The notes below the pieces were generated by a model. It ran no database searches. It was not told the DNA's origin and was given only the letters and a program-made list of their open reading frames with translations. Made by a program: the position numbers and the translations under genes. Positions 13,664 to 13,778 of a stretch of DNA of 13,778 nucleotides are shown piece by piece (the first letter of the stretch is position 1; every line of letters starts with the position of its first letter). The DNA is from Methanobacteriota archaeon. GTDB taxonomy: Archaea; Thermoplasmatota; DTKX01; GCA-020343715. The stretch is from NCBI GenBank assembly GCA_030594725.1, contig JAUVEQ010000029.1, forward strand, positions 1 through 13,778. The letters are read 5' to 3'.

Positions 13664-13673
13664 CTTCGGTATT
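13660..13673. promoter_or_regulatory. Inverted repeat overlapping the regulator box A
   Basis: AATAC-TTCG-GTATT is a five-base inverted repeat that overlaps the upstream edge of box A, where the BRE/TFB contact would be. It is a reasonable operator candidate for autoregulation by the winged-helix protein. Short arms keep confidence low. Confidence 0.35.
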
Positions 13674-13694
13674 ATTATCTCTTTTCCTGTTCTT

Positions 13695-13730
13695 CACATC
13701 GAATTACATAATGGCAAAGTGTTCGATGTG
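13695..13730 (+). repeat. Nine-base inverted repeat upstream of the regulator operon
   Basis: CACATCGAA (13695-13703) and TTCGATGTG (13722-13730) are perfect arms around an 18-base spacer. It could be a two-half-site operator or the stem of an RNA transcribed to the right. A second small hairpin, GATCC-TAT-GGATC (13736-13748), and seven T residues (13759-13765) follow. Confidence 0.45.
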
Positions 13731-13778
13731 CGATGGATCCTATGGATCGTGGTCTGTCTTTTTTTCAGAAAGTTCGTT
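13711..13778 (+). CDS. Possible start of a divergent small gene (3' end missing)
   Basis: An ATG at 13711 opens a frame that stays open to the window edge (22 codons), beginning M-A-K-C-S-M-C-D-G, with a Cys-x2-Cys pair. A T/A-rich element at about 13670-13678 could drive it with a leader of roughly 10 bases. Against it are the seven-T run inside the frame and two hairpins, which fit a non-coding transcript or terminator better. Too short to assign. Confidence 0.2.
   Translation, partial: MAKCSMCDGSYGSWSVFFSESS

Noticed and set aside
1..13778. tRNA, rRNA, insertion sequences or phage genes
   Set aside because: None could be found by eye: no cloverleaf-like segment with the T-loop consensus, no transposase or integrase motifs, no terminal repeats around a gene.

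Overview
The window looks like part of the chromosome of a high-GC archaeon, most probably in the Thermoplasmatota. Three things support this: archaeal-type peptidyl-tRNA hydrolase 2, a DUF99 protein and a two-subunit 2-oxoacid:ferredoxin oxidoreductase; T/A-rich box A promoters about 27 nt upstream of start codons that have no leader (4439, 13631, possibly 11831), mixed with Shine-Dalgarno starts (3241, 4598, 7988); and a surface protein with PKD-like domains, one membrane helix and a long basic tail. The phylum is inferred from gene content, not from a marker tree.

Layout, left to right. 1-1476 (+) is the 3' part of a PKD-like surface protein whose cytoplasmic tail holds seven 14-residue repeats. 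3241-1490 (-) is a tight operon: a DUF1616-like membrane/coiled-coil protein, Pth2, then DUF99. 4439-3321 (-) is a GT4 glycosyltransferase on its own leaderless promoter. 4598-5333 (+) holds two consecutive single-domain thioredoxins (CPVC and CAPC). 7988-5338 (-) is korA(gamma-alpha fusion)-korB. 8151-10114 (+) is a tandem pair of aldo/keto reductases. 11831-10131 (-) is a CPBP/CAAX-type intramembrane protease fused to a C-terminal beta-rich domain. 13631-11969 (-) is a two-gene winged-helix regulator plus nucleotidyltransferase cassette with overlapping genes. The last about 150 bases hold its promoter and an unassigned stretch.

The middle block (4.6-10.1 kb) has a redox theme: the oxidoreductase makes acyl-CoA and reduced ferredoxin from 2-oxoacids, the aldo/keto reductases probably reduce carbonyls with NAD(P)H, and the thioredoxins handle disulfides. 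The genes are split over both strands and at least three promoters, so this is a neighbourhood and not one operon. The right end is different: base composition is visibly more A/T-rich, and the cassette has the gene order, overlap and promoter-proximal inverted repeats expected of an AbiE-like (type IV) toxin-antitoxin or related defence pair. This is the best candidate for a little-described system here.

No rRNA, tRNA, CRISPR array, insertion sequence or obviously broken gene was seen. There is no gene-free stretch longer than about 165 bases. All genes other than the one cut by the left edge appear intact.
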